A stretch of DNA of 64,000 nt from Streptomyces diastatochromogenes (GTDB lineage Bacteria > Actinomycetota > Actinomycetes > Streptomycetales > Streptomycetaceae), in assembly GCF_002242805.1 (NCBI RefSeq), contig NZ_MCGQ01000012.1:1-64000 (forward strand). Reading direction: 5' to 3'. This document shows positions 17,511-29,514 of the stretch, in pieces (positions within the stretch are counted from its first letter, which is position 1; the number at the start of each line of letters is the position of its first letter). The position numbers and the translations under genes were made by a program. The notes below the pieces were generated by a model, which did no database searches, was not told where the DNA came from, and worked only from the letters and a program-made list of their open reading frames with translations.

Positions 17511-18173
17511 ATGCCCGTCCCGGCTGATCCGACCGTTCTCCATCCGATGCCCGAGCAGCCGCGGGTGGTGCTGCTCAGGCCGCTGGTGAAGTCCCCGCTG
17601 ATCGAGGTCGGGGAGTACTCCTACTACGACGATCCCGACGACCCGACCGCGTTCGAGACGCGCAACGTGCTCTACCACTACGGGCCGGAGAAGCTGATCA
17701 TCGGCAGGTTCTGCGCGCTGGGTACGGGAGTGCGGTTCATCATGAACGGTGCCAACCACCGGATGGACGGTCCCTCGACCTTCCCCTTCCCCACCATGGG
17801 TGGCTCGTGGGCCGAACACTTCGACCTGCTCACCGGCCTGCCCGGCCGAGGGGACACCGTCGTCGGCAACGACGTCTGGTTCGGCCACGGCACGACGGTC
17901 ATGCCGGGCGTCCGCATCGGGCATGGCGCGATCATCGCCACCGGCGCCGTGGTCACCGCGGACGTGCCCGACTACGGCATCGTCGGCGGCAACCCGGCCC
18001 GCCTCATCCGCACCCGCTACGACGACCAGGACATCGCCCGACTGCTGGCGGTGGCCTGGTGGGACTGGCCCGCGGAGCACATCACCGAGCACGTGCGGGC
18101 GATCATGTCGGGCAGCATCGCCGATCTGGAAGCCGCCGCCCCGGACACCCCGCACGACATTCCGCATGTGTGA
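17511..18173 (+). CDS. CatB/Vat-type xenobiotic O-acetyltransferase
   Basis: A 220-residue left-handed beta-helix (hexapeptide repeat) acetyltransferase. It carries the xenobiotic acetyltransferase hallmark FIMNGANHRMDG with the catalytic His and a following STFPFPTM, then hexapeptide turns TVVGNDVWFGHGTTVMPGVRIGHGAIIATGAVV and the C-terminal GGNPARLIRTRY. Relatives acetylate streptogramin A or chloramphenicol, but many have unknown substrates. GAGGGAG stands about 10 bases before ATG 17511. It is followed closely by a kinase of the APH fold, making a possible resistance pair. Confidence 0.88.
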   Translation: MPVPADPTVLHPMPEQPRVVLLRPLVKSPLIEVGEYSYYDDPDDPTAFETRNVLYHYGPEKLIIGRFCALGTGVRFIMNGANHRMDGPSTFPFPTMGGSWAEHFDLLTGLPGRGDTVVGNDVWFGHGTTVMPGVRIGHGAIIATGAVVTADVPDYGIVGGNPARLIRTRYDDQDIARLLAVAWWDWPAEHITEHVRAIMSGSIADLEAAAPDTPHDIPHV

Positions 18174-18184
18174 GGGTTCTCCGC

Positions 18185-19102
18185 ATGACCCACACCGAGA
18201 TCGAGATCACCGCGGAGTTGGTCCGGGATCTGCTGCGTGACCAGCATCCCGACCTGGCCGATCGGCCTGTGAGGCTCGGCGCACGTGGCTGGGACAACCA
18301 ACTGTGGCGACTCGGCGACGACCTCGCCGTCCGGCTGCCCTGGGCGACGCAGTCCGCCGATGCGCTGTTGCGCAAGGAGCACGCCTGGCTGCCCGCCCTG
18401 GCCCCGCGCCTCCCCCTGCCGGTCCCCGTCCCGCAGCGCCTCGGGGAGCCCTCCGAGCGGTTCCCGCGGCCCTGGATCGTGACCACCTGGGTGCCGGGCG
18501 CTCCTGCCGACCGTGCCCCGGTCACGCGCGCCGCGGACGCGGCCGACAGCTTGGCCGTCTTCCTGACCGCTCTTCACCGACCCGCTCCCGACGGCGCGCC
18601 CGTCGGCCGTGACCGCGGGGGGCCGCTGGCCGACCGCGCCGAGCAGTTCGCCGAGGGACTCGCCTCGGCCACCGAGATGGGGCTGATCCCCGACCCGGAC
18701 GCCGTCCGCGCGGTCTGGGAGGACGCCGTCGCCGCGCCCGACTGGGCGGGCCCACCAGTGTGGCTCCACGGCGACCTGCACCCGGCCAACGTCCTCACCG
18801 CGGACGGCACCTTCTGCGGCGTGATCGACTTCGGCGACCTCTGCGCGGGCGATCCGGCCTGCGACCTCGCCGCCCCGTGGACACTGCTGCCGGACGGCGC
18901 CGCCGACCGCTTCCATCGCGCGTACCGGCCGACCGCGGACGCCGCGACCCTGCGTCGCGCCCGCGGCTGGGCCGTGTGGCGCGCCCTCGGCGGCATCCTC
19001 GTCGGAGAGGCCGGCGTCCGCGGCCGCCCCGGCGGCAAGCCCACCTGGGGCCCACCCGCCCATGCCGCCCTGCGACGCCTCGTCGCGGCGGCCCACCGCT
19101 GA
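18185..19102 (+). CDS. APH-family phosphotransferase
   Basis: A 305-residue aminoglycoside-phosphotransferase-fold kinase. The catalytic loop is VWLHGDLHPANVL near residue 195 and the metal-binding motif is GVIDFGDLCAGDPACDLA. The N-terminus has the nucleotide loop region GARGWDNQLWRLGDDLAVRLP. The substrate cannot be read from sequence; the fold also serves choline, homoserine and macrolide kinases. ATG 18185 has GAGGG 8 bases upstream; an overlapping GTG at 18170 (GTGA with the previous stop) is an alternative. Likely co-transcribed with the acetyltransferase. Confidence 0.88.
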   Translation: MTHTEIEITAELVRDLLRDQHPDLADRPVRLGARGWDNQLWRLGDDLAVRLPWATQSADALLRKEHAWLPALAPRLPLPVPVPQRLGEPSERFPRPWIVTTWVPGAPADRAPVTRAADAADSLAVFLTALHRPAPDGAPVGRDRGGPLADRAEQFAEGLASATEMGLIPDPDAVRAVWEDAVAAPDWAGPPVWLHGDLHPANVLTADGTFCGVIDFGDLCAGDPACDLAAPWTLLPDGAADRFHRAYRPTADAATLRRARGWAVWRALGGILVGEAGVRGRPGGKPTWGPPAHAALRRLVAAAHR

Positions 19103-19106
19103 GAAG

Positions 19107-19147
19107 CCCCGCCCCGGCCGTACGCATGGATGACGGCCGGGGCGGGG
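19107..19147. terminator. Hairpin terminator between kinase and GH15 genes
   Basis: A perfect 15-bp G+C-rich stem has arms 19107-19121 and 19133-19147 with an 11-base loop, centred between two convergent genes. No U-run follows, as is common in Streptomyces. Confidence 0.82.
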
Positions 19148-19154
19148 GTGGCGC

Positions 19155-20957
19155 TCAGCCGCCGTACGCCCCCGAAGCCGTCAGCCGCAGTGCCGTGTCG
19201 ATCAGCGGAACGTGGCTGAAGGCCTGGGGGAAGTTGCCGACCTGGCGTTGCAGGCGCGGGTCCCACTCCTCGGCGAGCAGGCCGAGGTCGTTGCGCAGGG
19301 CGAGGAGCTTCTCGAAGAGTTTGCGGGCCTCGTCCACGCGGCCGATCATCGCCAGGTCGTCGGCCATCCAGAAGGAGCAGGCCAGGAAGGCGCCCTCGTC
19401 GCCCGGAAGGCCGTCGACGCCCTCGTCCTCGCCTTCCGTCGGGTAGCGCAGGATGAACCCGTCCGTGGTGGACAGCTCGCGCTGGATCGCCTCGATGGTG
19501 CCGATCACCCGCTTGTCGTCCGGCGGCAGGAAGCCCATCTGCGGGATCAGCAGCAGCGAGGCGTCCAGCTCCTTGGAGCCGTAGGACTGGGTGAACGTGT
19601 TGCGCTCCTGGTCGTAGCCCTTCTCGCACACGTCCCGGTGGATGTCGTCGCGCAGTTCCTTCCAGCGCTCCAGCGGGCCGTCCGCGTCACCGGACTCGAT
19701 CAGCTTGATGGTGCGGTCCACCGCCACCCAGGCCATCACCTTCGAGTGCACGAAGTGCCGGCGCGGGCCGCGCACCTCCCAGATGCCCTCGTCCGGCTCC
19801 TGCCAGTGGTCCTCCAGGTAGCGGATCAGCTTGAGCTGGAGCAGGGAGGCGTAGTCGTGGCGGGCCAGGCCGGTCATGTGGGCCAGGTGCAGGGCCTCGG
19901 TGACCTCGCCGTACACATCCAGCTGGAGCTGGTGGGCCGCACCGTTGCCGACCCGGACCGGCCCCGAGTTCTCGTAGCCCGGCAGCCAGTCCAGCTCCGC
20001 CTCACCCAGCTCCCGCTCGCCCGCGAGGCCGTACATGATCTGCAGGTTCTCCGGGTCGCCCGCGACCGCGCGCAGCAGCCACTCGCGCCAGGCCCGGGCC
20101 TCCTCGCGGTAGCCCGTGCGCAGCAGGGAGGAGAGGGTGATCGCGGCGTCGCGCAGCCAGGTGTAGCGATAGTCCCAGTTGCGGACGCCGCCGATGTCCT
20201 CGGGGAGGGAGGTGGTCGGGGCCGCGACGATGCCACCCGTGGGGGCGTACGTCAGCGCCTTCAGGGTGATCAGCGAGCGGATCACCGCTTCGCGGTACGG
20301 ACCGTGGTACGTACAGTGCTCGACCCACTCGCGCCAGAACTCCTCCGTCGCCTCCAGCGACTGCTCGGGCTCCGGCAGCTGCGGTGGCTCCTTGTGCGAG
20401 GGCTGCCACGAGATGGTGAACGCGATCCGGTCGCCCGGGGCGACGGTGAAGTCGGCGTAGGTGGTCAGCGCCTTGCCGTAGGTCTCGGCCTCCGTGTCGA
20501 ACCACACAGAGTCGGGCCCGGCGACCGCCACCGTCCGGCCCTCGTGCTTGTGCACCCAGGGCACGATCCGGCCGTAGGAGAACCGCATCCGCAGCGCGGA
20601 GCGCATCGGCACCCGGCCGGTGACGCCCTCCACGATCCGGATCAGCTGCGGCGCGCCGTCACGCGGGGGCATGAAGTCCGTCACGCGCACGGTGCCGCGC
20701 GGGGTGTCCCACTCCGATTCCAGGATCAGCGAGTCGCCGCGGTAGCTGCGCCGGGCGGCCGTGGGGGGCTGCGCGTCGGCCGCGTGTGCCGGGCCGAGCC
20801 GCCAGAAGCCGTGCTCCTCGGTGCCCAGCAGGCCGGCGAAGATGGCATGCGAGTCGAAGCGGGGCAGGCACAGCCAGTCGACTGTGCCGTCCCGGCAGAC
20901 CAGTGCCGCGGTCTGCATGTCTCCGATGAGTGCGTAGTCTTCGATGCGCCCGGCCAC
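19155..20957 (-). CDS. Glycoside hydrolase family 15 protein (trehalase/glucoamylase-like)
   Basis: A 600-residue GH15 enzyme. The N-terminal beta-domain begins RIEDYALIGDMQTAALV, followed by DGTVDWLCLPRFDSHAIFAGLLG. The (alpha/alpha)6 domain has WDYRYTWLRDAA, GIWEVRGPRRHFVHSKVMAW (first catalytic Glu) and LGLLAEEWDPRLQ (second). Mycobacterial relatives hydrolyse trehalose. It is cytoplasmic. Start choice: GTG 20957 (MAGRIEDYAL) follows TGGAG; an in-frame GTG at 20981 and a longer frame to 21056 are less likely. Probably monocistronic. Confidence 0.91.
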   Translation of the reverse strand: MAGRIEDYALIGDMQTAALVCRDGTVDWLCLPRFDSHAIFAGLLGTEEHGFWRLGPAHAADAQPPTAARRSYRGDSLILESEWDTPRGTVRVTDFMPPRDGAPQLIRIVEGVTGRVPMRSALRMRFSYGRIVPWVHKHEGRTVAVAGPDSVWFDTEAETYGKALTTYADFTVAPGDRIAFTISWQPSHKEPPQLPEPEQSLEATEEFWREWVEHCTYHGPYREAVIRSLITLKALTYAPTGGIVAAPTTSLPEDIGGVRNWDYRYTWLRDAAITLSSLLRTGYREEARAWREWLLRAVAGDPENLQIMYGLAGERELGEAELDWLPGYENSGPVRVGNGAAHQLQLDVYGEVTEALHLAHMTGLARHDYASLLQLKLIRYLEDHWQEPDEGIWEVRGPRRHFVHSKVMAWVAVDRTIKLIESGDADGPLERWKELRDDIHRDVCEKGYDQERNTFTQSYGSKELDASLLLIPQMGFLPPDDKRVIGTIEAIQRELSTTDGFILRYPTEGEDEGVDGLPGDEGAFLACSFWMADDLAMIGRVDEARKLFEKLLALRNDLGLLAEEWDPRLQRQVGNFPQAFSHVPLIDTALRLTASGAYGG

Positions 20958-21487
20958 GTGCAACTCCAGTCGAACGGCCACGTCACCCCCACACAAGGGG
21001 GCTGTCGCTAGTGCGGTCAAGGGGTCGTTGTTATGCGTCGTTGAGCGGTGAAGCAAAGCAGCCCGCCGAGCCCTGAGGCAAAACGACAGTCTTTGCTCAA
21101 CGAACTGCCGCGCTCTCGTTGTTCCGGGTGATGCAGGCGGGGGTGTGCCGTCGTTCCGGCCGGGCTCGGCAGCGAGTGTCCGAGCAGGATACGACGCACG
21201 TAGATGATCTGCGTGCCGCTCCGGGCAACCCGTGTGGGCCGAACGAGTGAGCAGCGGGTGATATCGATGTGACCGGTGCGCACCTGTGTATACGCACGTG
21301 ACGGGTGTCGTGTCGGCGCGAGCGCGGAGCGTGGCCGGAAGCCATCCCCTCCGGGCGCTGATACGCTGGTAGCCCGTGGACCGGTGGGCGACAAACCCCC
21401 GAACCGCAGCGACGGCGCCTCCGGAAATCTCCGGGCGGGTAGCCGGACCGCATCACAGACAGCGACCACGGGAGCCCCCTCTTGGCC
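20958..21487. other. Divergent intergenic region, GH15 / pyrG
   Basis: About 530 bases with no gene I can support. It contains an interrupted inverted repeat: CGTTGAG (21039) and CAAAG (21054) pair with CTTTG and CTCAACG at 21091-21102, with an 8-base bulge on the left arm, giving a hairpin of about 64 bases. The pyrG promoter is probably just downstream of 21340, where TGATACGCTGGT could supply a -10 element. No riboswitch class recognised. Confidence 0.5.
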
Positions 21488-23137
<1,650 letters not shown>

Positions 23138-23156
23138 CACACCAGTTGTACGGTGG

Positions 23157-23193
23157 CCGGGGTGCATACCTTCAAAGGTGCGCACCCCGGTTT
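23157..23193 (+). terminator. pyrG terminator hairpin
   Basis: CCGGGGTGC and ACCTT pair with AAGGT and GCACCCCGG around a two-base tip, with one 2x2 interior loop, followed by TTT. It lies between pyrG and the Nudix gene. It could stop or attenuate readthrough into the Nudix gene, which starts 58 bases later. Confidence 0.75.
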
Positions 23194-23250
23194 CACTGTG
23201 GCCGGTCTTTTTTGGCTGGTCTCCTTAAAGCGTGTGTGGAAGGACAGGGC

Positions 23251-23877
23251 ATGACGATCAAGGACACCCCCGAGGAGTGGGAGATCCGGGCGACGGAGAC
23301 CCCCTTCAGGGGCAACAAGACCTCCGTTCGCACGGATGACGTGGTCATGCCCGACGGCTCCGTGGTCCGCCGCGACTACCAGGTGCACCCCGGCTCGGTC
23401 GCCGTCCTCGCCCTCGACGAGGAGGACCGCGTCCTGCTGATCCGCCAGTACCGCCACCCGGTGCGGCAGAAGCTGTGGGAGATCCCGGCCGGCCTGCTCG
23501 ACGTGCCCGGCGAGAACCCGCTGCACGCCGCCCAGCGCGAGCTGTACGAGGAGGCGCACGTCAAGGCCGAGAACTGGCGGGTGCTGACCGACGTCTACAC
23601 CACCCCCGGCGGCTGTGACGAGGCCGTACGGATCTTCCTCGCCCGCGATCTGTCCGAGGCCGAGGGGGAGCGGTTCGAGACGGAGCACGAGGAGACCGAC
23701 ATGGAGTACGCGCGCGTGCCGGTCGACGAGCTGGTGCGCCTGGTGCTCGCCGGTGACGTGCACAACAACTGCCTCGTCGTCGGCGTCCTCTCGCTGGTGG
23801 CGGCGCGGTCCGAGGGCGGTCTGGACGCCCTGCGCCCGGCCGACGCGCCGTGGCCCGCGCGCCCGTTCGAGTCCTGA
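23251..23877 (+). CDS. Nudix hydrolase (ADP-ribose pyrophosphatase type)
   Basis: A 208-residue Nudix enzyme. The Nudix box reads GLLDVPGENPLHAAQRELYEEAHV, fitting G-x5-E-x7-REUxEEx. It is preceded by VLLIRQYRHPVRQKLWEIPAG, the ADPRase substrate strand, and followed by TTPGGCDEAVRIFLARDL. It would cleave ADP-ribose or related nucleoside diphosphate sugars. ATG 23251 has GGAAGG 7 bases upstream. The pyrG-Nudix pairing is conserved (Rv1699-Rv1700 in M. tuberculosis, from memory). Confidence 0.93.
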   Translation: MTIKDTPEEWEIRATETPFRGNKTSVRTDDVVMPDGSVVRRDYQVHPGSVAVLALDEEDRVLLIRQYRHPVRQKLWEIPAGLLDVPGENPLHAAQRELYEEAHVKAENWRVLTDVYTTPGGCDEAVRIFLARDLSEAEGERFETEHEETDMEYARVPVDELVRLVLAGDVHNNCLVVGVLSLVAARSEGGLDALRPADAPWPARPFES

Positions 23878-24040
23878 ACCCACCCGTGCGCACATTGGTG
23901 TGACGATCGCCTGATCCGATCGGGGGACGTGCCCGCCGTGCTCTTCCCGGAACGTCGCAGAGCGTGAACTAGGCTCTGGAAAACGCCCGTACCGGAAGAT
24001 CCGGCGGGCTTGCGCGTGCGGTGGGACGGGAGCGTGGCCC

Positions 24041-26116
24041 GTGACGGATCAGGCGGTGGACACAGGCGGCGGGCGGCTGTCCGCGCACCCGGCCACGGCG
24101 GACCATTTCCTGGGCCGCACACGGGAGTTGAAGGAGCTGCGCGCCGACATCGAGCGCGCGGGCCTGGACACCCTCTCCGGCCGCAAGGCCCCCCGCGCGC
24201 GCGTGCTCCTCATCGCGGGCCGCCCCGGCTCCGGCCGGACAGCCGTCGCCGAGGAACTCGTACGACAGGTCGCCGAGCGTTACCCCGACGGCGTGCTGCG
24301 GGCCCGGCTCAGCGAGCCCGACGGCACCCCCGTACCGATCGAGCGCACCGCCCGCGAGTTGCTCGCCGCGCTGGACGTGCAGGCACCCGCCGGGGCCGCC
24401 GAGGACGACCTGACCGAGGCGCTGCGCGCGGCCCTCGCCGAGCGGCGCGCGCTGCTCCTGCTGGACGACGCGGCCGGCGCCGAGCAGGTCGACGCGCTGC
24501 TGCCGGACACCCCGGACTGCCTGGTGGTCGCCGTCTCCGGCGGCCCGCTCACCGGCATCGCGGACGTCCGCCCGTGCACCCTGGGCGGCCTCGACACCAA
24601 GTCGGCGGTGGAACTCCTCGCCCGCTACACCGGCTCGGTGCGCATCACCGTCGACCCGCGCTCCGCCGAGAGCCTGGCCGAGGCCTGCCAGGGCCACCCG
24701 GCCGCGCTCACCCTGGCCGGCGGCTGGCTCGCCTCCCGGCCCCAGGCGGCCGTCTCCGACCTCGCCAAGCGGATGCACACGGATGCCGTCGAGGGCGCCG
24801 AGGGCGCCGACGCCACCCCGCTCGCCCGGGTCTTCCGGCTCGTCCACGACCAGCTGCCGGCCCCCGCCGCCCGGATACTGCGACTGCTCTCGCTGGCCCC
24901 GGCCGGCCTGATCGACCCGCACACCGCCTCGGCCCTGGCCGGCTGCTCGGTGGGCGCGGCCCGCGCCGCCCTGGACGAGTTCGTCCTCCTCGGCCTGCTG
25001 CGCGCGGTGGACTCCCCGCTGCCCGAGTACGACGTCCCCGGCTGTCTGCACCCGCTGCTGCGCTCCTTCGCCGAGAGCCAGGAACGCCCGGCGGAGCTGC
25101 AGCTGGCCCGGGCGCGCATGCTGGAGCGGACCGTACGGCTGCTGCAGTCGTGCCGGGCGATCACCGAGACGGACAGCCCGCAGGCCCGGGAGAAGCTGCA
25201 GGAGACGCCCCCGGCGCTCCGCTTCCCCACCCCCCGGGCGGCCGAGGAGTGGCTGCGCGTGCGCCGGCCCGCCCTGCTGGCCGCCGTCCGCGTGGCCGTG
25301 GCCGACGGGGAGCTGGACACTCTCGCCCGCCGGCTGATGTCCCAGCTGGTCAGGGCCATGGCGGCACACTTCGGCACCCAGGCGGCCGCGCCCGACCTGT
25401 ACGGCGTCCACGGCCTGGTGCTGGATGTCGCCGAGCGGCGCGGGCTGCACCGGGAGCGGGCCGCGGCCCTGCTGAACCTGGGCGATCTGGACGCGCAGAC
25501 CGGCCGCACCCGGGACGCACTGGCCCGCTATCGGGCCGCCCTGGACGCCGGACGCGAAGCAAATGACCCGTACGCGACCCGCCGCGCGATGGAATCCGTA
25601 GGCGGCGCGCACCAGGAGCTGGGGGACTACGACCGGGCCGCCGACTGGTTCGGCCGGGCCCTCGCCGAGCGGCTGGCCCGGGGCGAGCGCACCGAGGCCG
25701 CCCGGCTCTACGGCCGGATCGCCACCGCCCACACCTACGCGGGCCGCTACGGCGAGGGGCTCAGGAACTGGCGGGCGGCCGCCGCCGGGTACCGCAAGGA
25801 AGGTGATGTCGCCGCTTACGCGCGGGCGTTGAGCGAACTGGCCCGGGTCCAGGAGTACGCGGGGCGGCCCGAGGAGTCGCTGCGCACCTGCCAGGAGGCG
25901 GCGGAGTGGGCGCGGCGCGCCGACGAGGTCCGGCTGCAGGCCGCGCTGCAGCTCCGGCTGGCCGACACCCTGGACCGGCTCGGCGACCCCACGGCCGCCC
26001 GCCTGCACCGGGCGGCGGCCGAGCGCATGCTGAACGAGGAGCAGTCGGAGGACGACTCCAGCGGGGAACAGGACGCTAACGCCTGCGAAATCCGTAGCGC
26101 ATCCAGCGAAGATTGA
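24041..26116 (+). CDS. P-loop NTPase with C-terminal tetratricopeptide repeats
   Basis: A 691-residue soluble protein. The N-terminal half is an AAA/NB-ARC-like NTPase with FLGRTRELKEL, P-loop LLIAGRPGSGRTAVAEEL and Walker B ALLLLDDA, then a winged-helix-like stretch (RILRLLSLAPAGLIDPHTASALAG). The C-terminal half has several TPR units (ALLNLGDLDAQTGRTRDALARYRAAL, QELGDYDRAADWFGRALAE). This is the AfsR/STAND layout without the N-terminal SARP DNA-binding domain, so a signalling or scaffold role is more likely than direct DNA binding. GTG 24041. The tail is acidic. Confidence 0.82.
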   Translation: MTDQAVDTGGGRLSAHPATADHFLGRTRELKELRADIERAGLDTLSGRKAPRARVLLIAGRPGSGRTAVAEELVRQVAERYPDGVLRARLSEPDGTPVPIERTARELLAALDVQAPAGAAEDDLTEALRAALAERRALLLLDDAAGAEQVDALLPDTPDCLVVAVSGGPLTGIADVRPCTLGGLDTKSAVELLARYTGSVRITVDPRSAESLAEACQGHPAALTLAGGWLASRPQAAVSDLAKRMHTDAVEGAEGADATPLARVFRLVHDQLPAPAARILRLLSLAPAGLIDPHTASALAGCSVGAARAALDEFVLLGLLRAVDSPLPEYDVPGCLHPLLRSFAESQERPAELQLARARMLERTVRLLQSCRAITETDSPQAREKLQETPPALRFPTPRAAEEWLRVRRPALLAAVRVAVADGELDTLARRLMSQLVRAMAAHFGTQAAAPDLYGVHGLVLDVAERRGLHRERAAALLNLGDLDAQTGRTRDALARYRAALDAGREANDPYATRRAMESVGGAHQELGDYDRAADWFGRALAERLARGERTEAARLYGRIATAHTYAGRYGEGLRNWRAAAAGYRKEGDVAAYARALSELARVQEYAGRPEESLRTCQEAAEWARRADEVRLQAALQLRLADTLDRLGDPTAARLHRAAAERMLNEEQSEDDSSGEQDANACEIRSASSED

Positions 26117-26264
26117 TGCAATGAAAGGCTAGACAGTCGGAACACCTTCATTAAACTGGCTCTGCCGCTCGTTCTCCTGCGGTGTCTCCCGGTATGCCCC
26201 TGCATGCCTGGGTATGTCTTGTAATGCACCCCCCATACCCTCTGAGCCAAGGACCGTGATCCAC

Positions 26265-27380
<1,116 letters not shown>

Positions 27381-27458
27381 CCCCTCCGACCTGGTGAGTC
27401 GCTAAGTCACCGACAGGTAAAAGGCGATTCGTCAACACGCCTCGTCAACACCGCGCAC

Positions 27459-27491
27459 CCGGCCGGACCTTGCCCGACAAGGTCCGGCCGG
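27459..27491 (+). terminator. Strong hairpin after ald
   Basis: A perfect 14-bp stem, CCGGCCGGACCTTG / CAAGGTCCGGCCGG, has loop CCCGA and lies about 80 bases after the ald stop. No U-run. Just before it CGTCAACAC occurs twice within 20 bases. The rest of the 372-base ald-parA gap (27381-27752) holds no gene I can support and presumably carries the parA promoter. Confidence 0.8.
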
Positions 27492-27752
27492 ATGTGTGTA
27501 TGGTCACTTTGCGACTCTCGGTCAACTCGCCTCGAACGTAACCCTTCGACCGATTCGCACACCGGTGAAACCTGCTGTGCGACGGCCGTACGCCCTTGAC
27601 AGCGGGATGTTTCATTGCCGACACATCCTGCCGGGTCCGGCGGATTGTGTTGCTGCGGACCGCCGACACGCCATAGAGTCGCCAACCGTCGGCATGGTGC
27701 CACGCTGACCTTGTCTAGAAGTTTCCTGGTCACCAAGGAGGTAAGACGACTT

Positions 27753-28928
27753 GTGAATGAGTCGACATTTTCTCCCGGGGGTGGTCAACCAGGAATGCCT
27801 GTACGGGGCCAGGGCTCCGCGGGATTCGAGGCTGTCGGCTCCGTAGCTGTGCGCACCTTCGCAGCCCACCAGAGTCCGGGTCGGCAGACCGTCCGGACAG
27901 CACACCAGAGCATGGATGGCCATCACGTGAACGCCATGGCCGGCGACGGAAGTGGCGCGCCCCACAACCAATTCGCCGACTACGACGAACTGCCCGAGGG
28001 GCACTTCTACGACCCCGACGCCGAGTACGAGCCCGATCCCGAGTACGCGGCCACGCTCGCGCCCGACGCGGCCCGCCAGCGCCGTGAGCGCATCGGCCCG
28101 ACCGGACGCCCGCTGCCGTACTTCCCGATCCCGGGCCCGCTGACCGACCACGGCCCCGCGAAGATCATCGCGATGTGCAACCAGAAGGGCGGCGTCGGCA
28201 AGACGACGTCGACCATCAACCTGGGTGCCGCGCTCGCGGAGTACGGCCGGCGCGTGCTGCTCGTGGACTTCGACCCGCAGGGCGCGCTGTCGGTGGGTCT
28301 CGGCGTCAACCCGATGGAGCTGGACCTCACCGTCTACAACCTGCTCATGGAGCGGGGGATGTCCGCGGACGAGGTCCTGCTGAAGACGGCGGTCCCCAAC
28401 ATGGACCTGCTGCCGTCCAACATCGACCTGTCGGCCGCCGAGGTCCAGCTGGTCTCCGAGGTCGCGCGCGAGTCGACCCTGCAGCGGGCGCTCAAGCCCC
28501 TGCTGCCCGACTACGACTACATCGTGATCGACTGTCAGCCCTCGCTCGGCCTGCTCACGGTGAACGCGTTGACGGCCGCCCACAAGGTGATCGTCCCCCT
28601 GGAGTGCGAGTTCTTCGCCCTCCGCGGTGTCGCGCTGCTCACCGAGACCATCGAGAAGGTCCAGGAGCGGCTCAACCCCGACCTGGAACTGGACGGCATC
28701 CTCGCCACGATGTACGACTCGCGCACGGTCCACAGCCGTGAGGTCCTGGCCCGGGTGGTCGAGGCCTTCGACGACCACGTCTACCACACGGTCATCGGCC
28801 GCACGGTCCGCTTCCCGGAGACCACGGTCGCCGGTGAGCCGATCACCACCTACGCCTCCAACTCCGTCGGTGCCGCCGCCTACCGCCAGCTCGCCAGGGA
28901 GGTGCTCGCCCGGTGTCACGCCGAGTGA
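27753..28928 (+). CDS. ParA/Soj-family ATPase
   Basis: A 391-residue ParA-type ATPase. Residues 1-125 are a non-conserved acidic extension (YDPDAEYEPDPEYAATL). The ATPase has the deviant Walker A CNQKGGVGKTTSTINLGAALA, Walker A' LLVDFDPQGALSVGLG and Walker B YIVIDCQPSLGLL. GTG 27753 has a perfect AAGGAGGT 10 bases upstream. It is followed by an RHH-like gene and scpAB, not parB, so it is the second ParA of the genome (Rv1708-like), not the oriC-proximal parA. A role with condensin in chromosome organisation is inferred. Confidence 0.93.
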   Translation: MNESTFSPGGGQPGMPVRGQGSAGFEAVGSVAVRTFAAHQSPGRQTVRTAHQSMDGHHVNAMAGDGSGAPHNQFADYDELPEGHFYDPDAEYEPDPEYAATLAPDAARQRRERIGPTGRPLPYFPIPGPLTDHGPAKIIAMCNQKGGVGKTTSTINLGAALAEYGRRVLLVDFDPQGALSVGLGVNPMELDLTVYNLLMERGMSADEVLLKTAVPNMDLLPSNIDLSAAEVQLVSEVARESTLQRALKPLLPDYDYIVIDCQPSLGLLTVNALTAAHKVIVPLECEFFALRGVALLTETIEKVQERLNPDLELDGILATMYDSRTVHSREVLARVVEAFDDHVYHTVIGRTVRFPETTVAGEPITTYASNSVGAAAYRQLAREVLARCHAE

Positions 28929-29476
28929 GTCTGCCCGGGGCCGACGAACTCTTCCGTACGACCGGGGGGATGGCGCTCCAGCCGTCCACGCCCCGGCGCG
29001 GGGCCAACGGCGAGGCCCGGGTGCCGGCTCCCGCGGGGGAGAGCGACGATGTGGCCGCCGCCGAGGACGTGCCGCCGTCGGTGCCCGTCCAGGGCGGTGA
29101 CGGCGAGGGCGCGGAGCATGTCGCGGCGGAGGCGGAACCGGCCGAGGCCGGTGAGTCCCGTACCCGGCCGACCCGGCGGGCGCAGGAAGGTTCTTCTGCC
29201 GCCTCCGCCCCCGCGGCGGCGGAACAGTCCCGCAAGCGCGGGCGGGCGGCCAACCGGCGGCCCAGCGGGCGCGAGCGGCACGACGAGAAGATCACCGTGT
29301 ACGTGTCCGCCGAGGAGCTGATGGACCTCGAGCACGCGCGACTGGTCCTCAGAGGCGAGCACGGCCTCGCCGTCGACCGCGGCCGCATCGTCCGCGAGGC
29401 GGTCGCCGTGGTCCTGGCGGACCTGGAGTCCCGAGGGGACGCGAGCATCCTGGTACGGCGGCTGCGGGGTCGCTAG
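28913..29476 (+). CDS. Ribbon-helix-helix-like partner protein
   Basis: A 187-residue protein whose first 120 residues are disordered and Ala/Glu/Pro-rich. The C-terminal 60 residues look like a ribbon-helix-helix DNA-binding fold: EKITVYVSAEELMDLEHARLVLRGEHG then DRGRIVREAVAVVLADLE. GTG 28913 overlaps the parA stop by 16 bases, with AGGGAGG upstream, so the two are translationally coupled. The position is that of a centromere-binding partner of ParA. Function inferred. Confidence 0.78.
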   Translation: MSRRVSLPGADELFRTTGGMALQPSTPRRGANGEARVPAPAGESDDVAAAEDVPPSVPVQGGDGEGAEHVAAEAEPAEAGESRTRPTRRAQEGSSAASAPAAAEQSRKRGRAANRRPSGRERHDEKITVYVSAEELMDLEHARLVLRGEHGLAVDRGRIVREAVAVVLADLESRGDASILVRRLRGR

Positions 29477-29514
29477 TCGGCACCGCGGGCCGTAAGCGAT
29501 AGCCTGCGACGGCC

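Noticed and set aside
13104..20957. The recN-pyrG accessory stretch as a mobile island
   Set aside because: No integrase, transposase, tRNA target, direct-repeat ends or composition shift was seen; gene content alone is not enough.
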